Below, in pieces: positions 1 to 7,615 of a stretch of DNA of 64,000 nucleotides. The notes beneath the pieces were generated by a model. The model did no database searches. It worked only from the letters and a program-made list of their open reading frames with translations, and was not told where the DNA came from. The translations under genes and the position numbers were made by a program. Source of the stretch: Salinisphaera hydrothermalis (lineage in GTDB: Bacteria > Pseudomonadota > Gammaproteobacteria > Nevskiales > Salinisphaeraceae); NCBI RefSeq assembly GCF_040361195.1, contig NZ_APNE01000009.1. One strand, written 5' to 3'. Positions within the stretch are counted from its first letter, which is position 1, and each line of letters starts with the position of its first letter.

Positions 1-281
1 CTCTATAAGCGAAGTGCCGCTGCTTCTTCCCTCAACGCCCCGCTGGTCTGCGAAGAACCAAAAAAATGCCCGCTCGTTTGATAATCATTGGGGGCGCGTT
101 GACGTTTTGTATCACTCCGCGCCATACCGCCATGCCGCGTCCGTGTGCTGCAAAGTGAGGGTTGCCGTCTTGTCTCGATTTCGTGGCGCTCGGTATTTCG
201 TGGCTGCCCATTTAGGGGCGATAGGCGTCTAGCGCAGACGCGATACCGGACGCTACGCGCGTTCGAAAATCGAACATGTCT
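1..281. other. No gene recognised at left edge
   Basis: I see no convincing coding region here. The short open frames lack ribosome binding sites and have no recognisable family. The stretch is moderately GC-rich and contains small dyads, for example GTCT-AGCGC-AGAC near position 226. It may be the end of an accessory region that continues outside the window. Confidence 0.5.
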
Positions 282-295
282 AGTACTTTAATGCC
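282..295. promoter_or_regulatory. Operator-like dyad upstream of XRE regulator
   Basis: The sequence AGTACTTTAATGCC resembles two better dyads further right (868-883 and 900-915). It lies about 80 bp before the XRE gene start, where an autoregulatory operator would be expected. A separate palindrome, AGGAC-CCTA-GTCCT, lies at 305-318. Assignment to the regulator is inference from sequence similarity and position. Confidence 0.4.
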
Positions 296-375
296 AGGCA
301 AAACAGGACCCTAGTCCTGGGCCGGAGGCATACGATGAGCGGCAGGGCAAGTAATACACGACTAAGGTGCTCTGC

Positions 376-759
376 ATGGGTGACGCCCGGCCTGATCCGC
401 GGCAGATTCTTGCGCGTAATCTACGATTTCTGATGGGCCTTAAGGGCTGGTCTCAGGGCCGTTTGTCTCAAAAGAGCGGCGTCAGCCAGAAAAGCATCAG
501 CAACATCCTGAATCAGGAAAAACAGCCGACGTTGGGCACGGTGGATAAGTTGGCGGCCGCGTTCGACTTGAATCTGTGGCACGTCATGCTCCCGGGTATG
601 CCCGACGAGCTCGTGGATTCCCCATCGGTGGAGCGGCTTTTCGAATGCTATACCAAGGCTTCCGACCAAGGGCGGCACTACATAAATCGGGTCGCTGAGC
701 GCGAAGCATATTATGGCCGCAATGAGGCGTCCGACGGCGACCCTAGCGACCCCGGCTGA
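376..759 (+). CDS. XRE/Cro-CI family transcriptional regulator
   Basis: This 127-residue protein has an N-terminal helix-turn-helix of the Cro/CI type. The frame 'LKGWSQGRLSQKSGVSQKSI' covers helices 1-3 and is followed by 'KLAAAFDL', the usual helix 5. The C-terminal part (about residues 75-127) is short and not a recognisable ligand-binding or protease domain, so this is a small phage-type repressor. I chose ATG 376 because AAGGTG lies just upstream; a GTG at 367 is also in frame. Similar dyads lie upstream of it and upstream of the next ORF, so it probably controls both. It belongs to an accessory block at the edge of the CRISPR island. Confidence 0.8.
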   Translation: MGDARPDPRQILARNLRFLMGLKGWSQGRLSQKSGVSQKSISNILNQEKQPTLGTVDKLAAAFDLNLWHVMLPGMPDELVDSPSVERLFECYTKASDQGRHYINRVAEREAYYGRNEASDGDPSDPG

Positions 760-867
760 AATTCGGGGCGCGCTGTCCGTGTCGAGCGCGCGTCCTGAGG
801 CGTGAATGACTCGGGCGTTGGGTCTGTACCCGTTTGGGGCGACATCGCGATCGCGAGAGTCTTGACT

Positions 868-883
868 AAGCACTTTAGTGCTT
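868..883. promoter_or_regulatory. Operator-like dyad 1 of a pair
   Basis: AAGCACT-TT-AGTGCTT is an almost perfect inverted repeat with 7-bp arms. A second copy follows 32 bp later, about three helical turns away. This is a typical arrangement for cooperative binding of a small Cro/CI repressor. It lies between the XRE gene and the next ORF. Confidence 0.5.
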
Positions 884-899
884 GATTTTTATTGCGGTT

Positions 900-915
900 G
901 AGTACTATAGTGCTT
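900..915. promoter_or_regulatory. Operator-like dyad 2 of a pair
   Basis: GAGTACT-AT-AGTGCTT matches the dyad at 868-883 with one arm change and shares the AGTACT form of the site at 282. The AT-rich stretch between the two sites (TTGATTTTTATTG) could hold a promoter. The XRE protein is the obvious candidate binder, but this is inference. Confidence 0.45.
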
Positions 916-1004
916 GTTGTCGGATAGGAGTTGCCTCCAGGGCCACTCAAAATCGCGGTTGATCGAACCGCCTCGGGCACACAGCGCGACATCGCACGCC
1001 GGAT

Positions 1005-1376
1005 ATGCAGACGCCCTCACGCGACCAGCCGGACGAACCGCAACGCTCCGCCGTGGAACACGGCGTGGGTACGTCGCGTGCGCAAGGGGTGGCGATTCGC
1101 CGGTTGGCGCAGCAGGTTCGAGGATCGGATCTGGCCCCGGAAGTGATCCATAATCTCTACTGTGCTCTCGAGCATATGCTTGTCGTGCATTCTCAAGGCA
1201 CGGTCGACGAGCAAGAGCGAGAGCTGGCCTGTTGCTATGCGCGCTTGCAGCTGATGATGGCCGATCGCGCGTTTCCCGCCTTGCCGGAATTGGCCGACGC
1301 CCGGCGAGGGTTGACGGATCACACGGGCCGCTTGGAGCGTTCCGACGGCCATGCGGCAGCAGCCACTTTCAAATAA
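1005..1376 (+). CDS. Hypothetical protein downstream of XRE operators
   Basis: I do not recognise this 123-residue frame. Its middle part (around residues 44-95) looks like real protein: an amphipathic, mostly helical stretch containing 'EVIHNLYCALEHMLVVHSQG' and 'ELACCYARLQLMMADRA'. The N-terminal 25 residues are compositionally odd and no good ribosome binding site precedes ATG 1005, so the true start could be a downstream GTG or an upstream TTG in another position. It follows the paired dyads at 868-915 and may be the regulated partner of the XRE protein. It ends shortly before the MITE-like element at 1391. The call as a gene is tentative. Confidence 0.4.
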   Translation: MQTPSRDQPDEPQRSAVEHGVGTSRAQGVAIRRLAQQVRGSDLAPEVIHNLYCALEHMLVVHSQGTVDEQERELACCYARLQLMMADRAFPALPELADARRGLTDHTGRLERSDGHAAAATFK

Positions 1377-1390
1377 TCGCGAAAGCCGCT

Positions 1391-1660
1391 AGGGCGTGTT
1401 GAGGTTTCGTGCGAGCCCGCGCCAAGCGCAGTTTTGCGGCAAGACGAGGCGTAGCGAACGTGGCGTAGTTGTTCTACGCGAGAGAGCGACAACGCTGTAT
1501 TGCCGCAAAACTGCGCTTGTCCCGAAGGGTTGGGCCGCAAATCCCGCCCGGCGGCGTTGCGAGTCTGGGTCGTGGCGCGCCACGACGCGGCGACTCGCGC
1601 CTTGCCGGACACGATTTGCGGGCTCCAACGCGGCGCTCGCACGAAACCTCAACACGCCCT
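1391..1660. mobile_element. MITE-like element, copy 1
   Basis: This 270-bp element has perfect 26-bp terminal inverted repeats (1391-1416 and 1635-1660) beginning AGGGCGTGTTGAGG. Inside is a second perfect 19-bp inverted repeat (1424-1442 with 1500-1518) enclosing a small hairpin, GCGTAG-TTGTT-CTACGC. No transposase is encoded, so it would have to be mobilised in trans. A diverged copy lies at 25416-25712. The termini resemble those of some IS5-type elements, but I cannot confirm a parent IS. No clear target duplication is visible. It sits directly before the truncated EamA gene. Confidence 0.8.
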
Positions 1661-1675
1661 GGTACGCGACCGGGT

Positions 1676-2074
1676 GTTATCGAAGGGTTGATCAGCGGGG
1701 CAGGCTTTGCGCTGTTGTTCGTGGCCCTTGATCGGACGGCCAACGGCGCCGGATTCTGGCCGCTCGTCTCCGGCATGTCGCTCGGCAGCGTGCTGGTACT
1801 ACCGTTCGCCCTGAAAGGCCCCCGCCCGCAAGCGCCCGACGCGAACGCCATCGGCATGCTCACCGCTGCCGGCATCTTCGGTGGCGGTGGCAACCTATGC
1901 TTTCTCGCCGCCACCGGCGCAGGCCAGCTCTCCATCGTCGTCGTACTGACCGCACTCTATCCGGCTATCACCATCCTGCTGGCCCGTGTCGTCCTGGGCG
2001 AACGCTGGAACCGCGCGCAAGCGGCTGGCCTGGTGGCGGCTGCAGCCGCCGTGACGCTGATAACGCTCGGTTGA
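1676..2074 (+). pseudogene. EamA/DMT-family transporter, 5'-truncated
   Basis: The frame from 1676 encodes about 132 residues of the C-terminal EamA domain of a drug/metabolite transporter: several hydrophobic helices, with the typical end 'YPAITILLARVVLGERW' followed by 'QAAGLVAAAAAVTLITLG'. A complete EamA protein is about 280-300 residues with two such domains; the first is missing. The MITE-like element ends 15 bp upstream, so insertion or rearrangement probably removed the 5' half. The frame is open back into the MITE (to ATG 1469), so a chimeric product is possible but unlikely to transport. A second decayed relative lies at 3893-4248. Confidence 0.75.
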
Positions 2075-2190
2075 AGCGTATGATCGATCGATGTCGACGC
2101 GCTCTTTAACAACTCCGAAAACAGCGCGTTCAGGTTGGTGGCATTGAGGCGTCTCTAAAAACGATTTGTAAATAGTGTCTTGCAATTAGA
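2075..2190 (+). promoter_or_regulatory. Leader of type I-E CRISPR array
   Basis: This 116-bp AT-richer stretch separates the EamA remnant from the first repeat. It contains GCTCTTTAACAAC at 2101-2113, a motif also present in variant form in both I-C leaders of this window. The array's degenerate repeat lies at the far right end, so the leader and promoter must be on this side, reading rightward. Confidence 0.65.
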
Positions 2191-3012
2191 CCGTTCCCCG
2201 CACGCGCGGGGATGACCCGATCGCCAAACAGCGCGACAACTCGCCGATGGGCCGTTCCCCGCACGCGCGGGGATGACCCGAGAACATGATGATTCTCTGC
2301 GCGACGCATCACCCGTTCCCCGCACGCGCGGGGATGACCCGGGCTCTCCATCCCGCCACGGCTACGGGCCGTGCCGTTCCCCGCACGCGCGGGGATGACC
2401 CGACTGGTGATTGTCCAGTTAGTGATTGACAAACCCGTTCCCCGCACGCGCGGGGATGACCCCGCCAGTTCTTCGACCACGGCGTTACATGGGGCCCGTT
2501 CCCCGCACGCGCGGGGATGACCCGTCCGGAATGGTGCACACCGGCAATCGCCGTTACCGTTCCCCGCACGCGCGGGGATGACCCGCGGGCCAACGAGATC
2601 ATCAGACAACAACGAGCCCGTTCCCCGCACGCGCGGGGATGACCCGCGGCCGTTTTCCGCGCCGCGGCGTCCACGCCGCCGTTCCCCGCACGCGCGGGGA
2701 TGACCCGATCATCGACGGTGCGCGGTTCAGCCGGGTCGACCGTTCCCCGCACGCGCGGGGATGACCCGCTCATCGGCACGATGCCGCGAGCGCACTACCT
2801 CCGTTCCCCGCACGCGCGGGGATGACCCGCACCCTCGAAACGGCAGTATCGGATATACAAACCGTTCCCCGCACGCGCGGGGATGAACCGGCGTATGACA
2901 AGGCGGCTGAGGCTTGGGATAACCGTTCCCCGCACGCGCGGGGATGAACCGAACAGCCTCTCGGGCGCGCTGGAAATCAGCGTCCGTTTCCCGCGCCCGC
3001 GGGGGATGACCC
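2191..3012 (+). CRISPR. Orphan type I-E CRISPR array, 14 repeats
   Basis: Fourteen 29-bp repeats start at 2191 and recur every 61 bp with no exception, giving thirteen 32-bp spacers. The repeat core CCCCGC-ACGC-GCGGGG forms a hairpin and the 3' end is GATGACCCG, the pattern of type I-E repeats. Repeats 12 and 13 (2862, 2923) instead end GATGAACCG. Repeat 14 (2984) is degenerate, with CCGTTTCCCGCGCCCGC replacing the first half, which marks the old end. The array is read on the plus strand. No type I-E cas gene (cas3, cas8e, cse2, cas7, cas5e, cas6e) is in the window, so it depends on genes elsewhere or is dormant. Confidence 0.95.
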
Positions 3013-3162
3013 AACGAACTCAAGCACGCCGCTTGGCGCTACCCCGTGTTCGCCACATGAGCGGGGCTTGGCCGCGCGCTTGAATGCTCAAGCGGCTGGT
3101 GCTCCTGTCTGCGCTATCTATACAGCGGGTTCAAACAGGTTGCGATCTGCCAGATAGTCAGT

Positions 3163-3182
3163 ATGATTTACGTGTAAATCAT
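3163..3182. promoter_or_regulatory. Operator palindrome of the relBE operon
   Basis: ATGATTTAC-GT-GTAAATCAT is a perfect inverted repeat with 9-bp arms, ending 10 bp before the antitoxin start. Ribbon-helix-helix antitoxins bind palindromes of this sort at their own promoters, so autoregulation is likely. GGGGCAGG just after it serves as ribosome binding site. Confidence 0.7.
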
Positions 3183-3192
3183 ACGGGGCAGG

Positions 3193-3429
3193 ATGATGAG
3201 CCGAATGATCAATTTTCGTGCCGACGACGAGCTCGATGCGCGGCTTACGCGGCTTGCGCAGCTCACTGGCCGAACGAAGACGTTCTACGTGCGCCAAGCC
3301 GTGGAGAGCCAGCTAGACGATCTAGAAGACATCTACCTGGCCGATCAGGTTATGTCGCGAGTGGATGATAAGAGCGAGGCCACGTACAACCTGGACGATA
3401 TAGAGCGCGACCTTGGCCTGGCGGATTGA
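3193..3429 (+). CDS. RelB-like ribbon-helix-helix antitoxin
   Basis: A 78-residue protein. Its N-terminus 'MINFRADDELDARLTRLAQL' is a beta strand plus helix of the ribbon-helix-helix fold, which dimerises and binds DNA. The acidic C-terminus (from about residue 45) is the part expected to wrap and neutralise the toxin. ATG 3193 follows GGGGCAGG; a second ATG is the next codon. The toxin gene overlaps its end by 17 bp, the usual translational coupling in RelBE modules. The pair lies between the I-E array and the I-C array. Confidence 0.88.
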   Translation: MMSRMINFRADDELDARLTRLAQLTGRTKTFYVRQAVESQLDDLEDIYLADQVMSRVDDKSEATYNLDDIERDLGLAD

Positions 3430-3682
3430 GCTGACCGAGACAGCCCGTAAAGCGTTAGAAAAGCTCGATCGCCAAGCGGCGCGGCGTATTTCGACCTATC
3501 TGCGCGAGCGTGTGGCAACCGCCGACGAGCCGCGCCACTTGGCGAAAAGTCTTCAAGGCGAACTACGGGAATATTGGCGTTTTCGCGTCGGCGACTACCG
3601 CATCGTCTGTGACATTCAGGATGACGTGCTTCGTGTTCTCGTGGTCCGTATCGCGCATCGAAAGCATGTCTACCGGCGTTAG
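3413..3682 (+). CDS. RelE/ParE-family toxin
   Basis: This 89-residue basic protein has the compact RelE fold pattern: an N-terminal strand and helical hairpin ('LTETARKALEKLDRQAARRI'), then 'LREYWRFRVGDYRIVCDIQDD' and the C-terminal 'VVRIAHRKHVYRR'. RelE toxins cut mRNA in the ribosomal A site; the arginine and tyrosine residues in the C-terminal half would form the active surface. The start is a TTG at 3413 inside the antitoxin frame. Whether it is RelE (RNase) or ParE (gyrase) cannot be settled by eye, but 'YWRFRVGDYRI' favours RelE. Confidence 0.88.
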   Translation: MAWRIELTETARKALEKLDRQAARRISTYLRERVATADEPRHLAKSLQGELREYWRFRVGDYRIVCDIQDDVLRVLVVRIAHRKHVYRR

Positions 3683-3892
3683 TGATCGAATACGTTCGTC
3701 CCGGCGCGCGACGGGGTAATAACATTCAATTAGTAGTCCGTACAGAAATATTCGATACGGCGGGTTACGACATGCTTGCCGCATCGACGATCTGTACCCA
3801 AGGCAAAAGACGGTGGGGCACGAGGCGACATATCGATAATTCTGAGGATCGGTGGGCCGCGTTTGGCGGCCAAGTCATCCCGCGCGTTTAAT

Positions 3893-4248
3893 CTGGCCCG
3901 GGAACGTGCCGACGGCACCGGCGCCGGACTCTGGCTGCGCATTCCCGGCCTCGCGCTCCGCATAGTTCTGATGCTTGCGGTTGCCCTGAGTGAACCCGGT
4001 TCGCGAGCGTCCGATACAAAGGTCATCCGCCTGTCTGCCGTCGTCGGAGTCTTCGACTAATGCGGCAACCAATGCTTTCTCGTTGCGGCTGGCATAAGCC
4101 AGCTTTCGATCGTCGTCGTACTCACCGCGCCCTATCCGGCCATCACCATCCTGCTGGCCCGCTTTGTGCTCGGCGAACGCTGGAACCGGGCAAGCGGCTG
4201 GCCTAGTGGCGGCTGCAGCCGCCGTCACGCTGATCACAATGGCGTGAC
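3893..4248 (+). pseudogene. Second decayed EamA transporter fragment
   Basis: This stretch aligns along its whole length with 1722-2074. The best part is 4072-4236, where CAATGCTTTCTCGTTGC and GGCGAACGCTGGAACCG match closely. The first half still reads as transporter (around 'GAGLWLRIPGLALRI') but ends at a TAA at 4057-4059, and later frameshifts break the C-terminal part. The two copies are too different to be a recent duplication, so they are probably remnants of paralogous neighbours or of an old repeat. The remaining DNA of the 3683-4394 interval shows nothing else I can name. Confidence 0.65.
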
Positions 4249-4334
4249 GATCCAAAACTCGGTGGTGCGGCTTGCTAGCGCGATGTTCTTGAATCAGCGA
4301 TATTCAGGCGATGACGATCATTTGTTTTTCCTCC

Positions 4335-4359
4335 TGATTCGATCTACGCGGGTCACGAC
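4335..4359 (-). repeat. Degenerate, shortened I-C repeat at distal array end
   Basis: ATTCGATCTACGCGGGTC followed by ACGAC matches the I-C repeat with point changes and a deletion of about 8 bp in the hairpin. It lies one spacer length (about 36 bp) outside the last good repeat at 4395. It marks the oldest end of the array. Confidence 0.6.
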
Positions 4360-4394
4360 TCGATATCGTCGTTCGGCGCGCCGGTGAGAATTGC

Positions 4395-7114
4395 GTTTCG
4401 ATCCACGCGGCCCGTGCGGGCCGCGACTTACTCAAAGCAGCGGCACAGTCACGGTCACGTGCGGTTTCGATCCACGCGGCCCGTGCCGGCCGCGACTCCA
4501 GCGGCGGCACCGGGGTGTAGTCGTAATCGATGTTTCGATCCACGCGGCCCGTGCGGGCCGCGACGATCTTGTAAGTCGGGTTTTCGAGGTCTTCCTTGGT
4601 GTTTCGATCCACGCGGCCCGTGCGGGCCGCGACGGGGCGCCAGATCGAGCGAGCGGCGCGGGTTCGGTTTCGATCCACGCGGCCCGTGCGGGCCGCGACG
4701 CCGCTGTCGCCGGTCACGAAAGCACGCAAGAAGTTTCGATCCACGCGGCCCGTGCGGGCCGCGACACGTACAACGTCAACGTCACGGACCAGATCAAGAA
4801 GTTTCGATCCACGCGGCCCGTGCGGGCCGCGACGCGATAGCGTCTTGAGCCGGAACTGGCCGAGGTTGTTTCGATCCACGCGGCCCGTGCGGGCCGCGAC
4901 GGCCGACATGGCTGATCGATTACAAAACCAAGCGAGTTTCGATCCACGCGGCCCGTGCGGGCCGCGACGCGGCACTACGTCCAGAATCGCATCATTCATC
5001 GGGCTTCGATCCACGCGGCCCGTGCGGGCCGCGACGACATAATCAGAGCGCCCTTCAACCTCGTTGCCGTTTCGATCCACGCGGCCCGTGCGGGCCGCGA
5101 CGAGGCCTTGTCCTTGTACTGGTCGGCGTAGCGCTGGTTTCGATCCACGCGGCCCGTGCGGGCCGCGACTCCCAATGTTCGATTTGTCTCGCTGTATTAA
5201 GCGAGTTTCGATCCACGCGGCCCGTGCGGGCCGCGACTGTGGGTGGTGGCTTTCTTCGCGGCGTCGTCGGTGTTTCGATCCACGCGGCCCGTGCGGGCCG
5301 CGACATGCCACAGCGGGTTAAATTGAGTTGCTACCGTAGTTTCGATCCACGCGGCCCGTGCGGGCCGCGACATTGCTCGCGGCGGTCGATGCGTCGCTTG
5401 CCGCATGTTTCGATCCACGCGGCCCGTGCGGGCCGCGACAGGCGATCCGGAACAGGTTCGGCACGCCCTGGATGTTTCGATCCACGCGGCCCGTGCGGGC
5501 CGCGACACCTGGAAGCGTCCCAGCCGATCGCCGCGCTGAAGTTTCGATCCACGCGGCCCGTGCGGGCCGCGACTATTTATGCGGGCGGCAGCGCGATGGT
5601 GTACCTGTTTCGATCCACGCGGCCCGTGCGGGCCGCGACGCAAATACTGGGCTATAACGCTGACTGGCTGGATGTTTCGATCCACGCGGCCCGTGCGGGC
5701 CGCGACGTCGCGGCTTCGACCTCTGGGGCGCCGTACGCGAGTTTCGATCCACGCGGCCCGTGCGGGCCGCGACGCAAAGACGTGGCCGACAAGGCCGCTG
5801 ATGCCGTTGTTTCGATCCACGCGGCCCGTGCGGGCCGCGACATGTGATCGAAAACGCAATAGACGAGCCGTTTTGTTTCGATCCACGCGGCCCGTGCGGG
5901 CCGCGACTAATTCACAAGGCATTACCCCCGACGCTTATCGTGTTTCGATCCACGCGGCCCGTGCGGGCCGCGACGCGAAACCGGCGTAGACGCGAAAGAA
6001 CCGGGCCTGTTTCGATCCACGCGGCCCGTGCGGGCCGCGACTGGTGGTACCGTGAGCTTCACGTGCGTGCTGCCGAGTTTCGATCCACGCGGCCCGTGCG
6101 GGCCGCGACGTGCTGGCCCCATTTCGCCAGCAGGTTGCGCAGTTTCGATCCACGCGGCCCGTGCGGGCCGCGACAGGCTATGCCGCCGTCCGTCTCCACC
6201 GCCTTTCTGTTTCGATCCACGCGGCCCGTGCGGGCCGCGACTGCGCCAGGTGCCGTTTCATCTGCCCGGCGGCGTGTTTCGATCCACGCGGCCCGTGCGG
6301 GCCGCGACGTCGAGCGTTAGCGTCTGCGTGCCCACGGCCGTGTTTCGATCCACGCGGCCCGTGCGGGCCGCGACTTGACGTCGTACTTGCGGCTCGGGAT
6401 GTCGCTACCGTTTCGATCCACGCGGCCCGTGCGGGCCGCGACTTGGTGTGGTTCCACATGGCAGAACTTCGGCTATCGTTTCGATCCACGCGGCCCGTGC
6501 GGGCCGCGACGCTCGGACGGGTCCATGGGTTGGGCGCTCATGCTGTTTCGATCCACGCGGCCCGTGCGGGCCGCGACTCGCCGGGCGATTATATTGGAAG
6601 CATTTTAAGGGGTTTCGATCCACGCGGCCCGTGCGGGCCGCGACGGATGATCACGGTCGTGACCGACGTGGTACGCGAGTTTCGATCCACGCGGCCCGTG
6701 CGGGCCGCGACTTGTCTGGGACCACTACCCCGCGGGCGGCAGCGAGTTTCGATCCACGCGGCCCGTGCGGGCCGCGACCCGGCGCTCCAAGCGCCGCCGC
6801 AGCAGCTACCTGTTTCGATCCACGCGGCCCGTGCGGGCCGCGACCTCGTCCCCATGTGCATCATGATCGGCTGCCCCGGTTTCGATCCACGCGGCCCGTG
6901 CGGGCCGCGACATTCCATCCTCCCATTACAACGGAAAGCCGTTACGGTTTCGATCCACGCGGCCCGTGCGGGCCGCGACCGGTCAGCTCCACCGACACGT
7001 TAGGTTCTAAATGTTTCGATCCACGCGGCCCGTGCGGGCCGCGACCGTCAGCAGCATCGCCCGGGCATTCAATCTGCATCGGTTTCGATCCACGCGGCCC
7101 GTGCGGGCCGCGAC
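4395..7114 (-). CRISPR. Type I-C CRISPR array, 41 repeats
   Basis: Forty-one 33-bp repeats occur about every 67 bp (starts 4395, 4464, 4532 and so on to 7082), giving 40 spacers of roughly 33-37 bp. Read on the minus strand, each repeat has a stem CGCGGCCC/GGGCCGCG, a loop GCAC and a 3' tag TGGATCGAAAC, the standard layout of type I-C. Two repeats carry single changes (4464: GTGCCGG for GTGCGGG; 5003: GCTTCG for GTTTCG). The leader lies on the right next to cas2, so new spacers enter at 7082 and transcription runs leftward. Long open frames inside the array are artefacts of the repeat. Confidence 0.97.
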
Positions 7115-7314
7115 TCCATTCGCGCAAGCTAATGTATTTACTCAGCGATAACCTCGCAATTCGCGAACCAAGGCGTACTATGTCGCGCTGAGCGCGATTT
7201 CGATCTGGCGCTGCGCTAAGTGTTTGTATGAACGGTTGTTAAAGATCGGCGAACCCCTCCGGGTTCCGCACTACGCTTGGGGTTCGCAGCAAGCCAATCT
7301 CGGTGTGGGTAACG
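7115..7314 (-). promoter_or_regulatory. Leader of I-C array next to cas2
   Basis: These 200 bp lie between the cas2 stop and the newest repeat. On the minus strand they include GATCTTTAACAAC (complement of 7230-7245), close to the motif in the I-E leader, and a GGGTTC/GAACCC hairpin near 7250-7268. The region should carry the pre-crRNA promoter and the Cas1-Cas2 integration signals. Its repeat-proximal end differs from that of the second I-C leader. Confidence 0.65.
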
Positions 7315-7605
7315 CTAAAAGATCAGGGGTGCATTCAAATCGCGTACCGGCTTGGCGCCGATATGTTCAACGCGACGTTGCCATTCTCGCCCCAAGAAGT
7401 AGAAGCGAAGGCTATCCGTCTCTGCGTCAATGATGTCGCAGAGCCGTTGTTTGAGTTTTACCCATTGATCAGGTTCCAGTTCGATTTCAAACACTGAGTA
7501 CTGAACGCGTTGACCGTAATCCAGGCAGGCTTTGCCGACGCGACGCAGTCGTTTGGGGCCGTCGCCGCTGACCACGCTGACGTCGTAACTAACGAGTACC
7601 ATCAT
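7315..7605 (-). CDS. cas2: Cas2, spacer acquisition protein
   Basis: A 96-residue Cas2 of the I-C type, with the ferredoxin-like N-terminus 'MMVLVSYDVSVVSGDGPKRL' (the aspartate of VSYDV is the conserved metal-site residue) and 'YSVFEIELEPDQWVKLK' in the middle. Cas2 dimers join two Cas1 dimers to form the spacer integrase. An in-frame start 48 bp upstream lies inside cas1, so I chose the ATG at 7605. It is the last gene of the cas operon, 10 bp after cas1, and is followed by the leader. Confidence 0.95.
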   Translation of the reverse strand: MMVLVSYDVSVVSGDGPKRLRRVGKACLDYGQRVQYSVFEIELEPDQWVKLKQRLCDIIDAETDSLRFYFLGREWQRRVEHIGAKPVRDLNAPLIF

Positions 7606-7615
7606 ACTTACGACC

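Noticed and set aside
1469..2074. 201-residue fusion frame from inside the MITE into the EamA gene
   Set aside because: The first 69 residues are MITE hairpin sequence. Only the part from 1676 is transporter-like, so I list it as a pseudogene.
2130..3023. Minus-strand frames through the I-E array (VIPARAGNG and GHPRACGER repeats)
   Set aside because: Same artefact: the regular 61-bp unit keeps frames open. No ribosome binding site or conserved protein.
3683..3892. Possible extra gene between relE and the EamA remnant
   Set aside because: Frames are short, lack ribosome binding sites and show no family. It seems to be non-coding or decayed.
4304..7191. Long open frames on both strands through the main I-C array (up to 335 residues of RAAWIET or STRPVRAAT repeats)
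   Set aside because: The 33-bp repeat lacks stops in several frames, so the frames are artefacts of the repeats and change content at every spacer.
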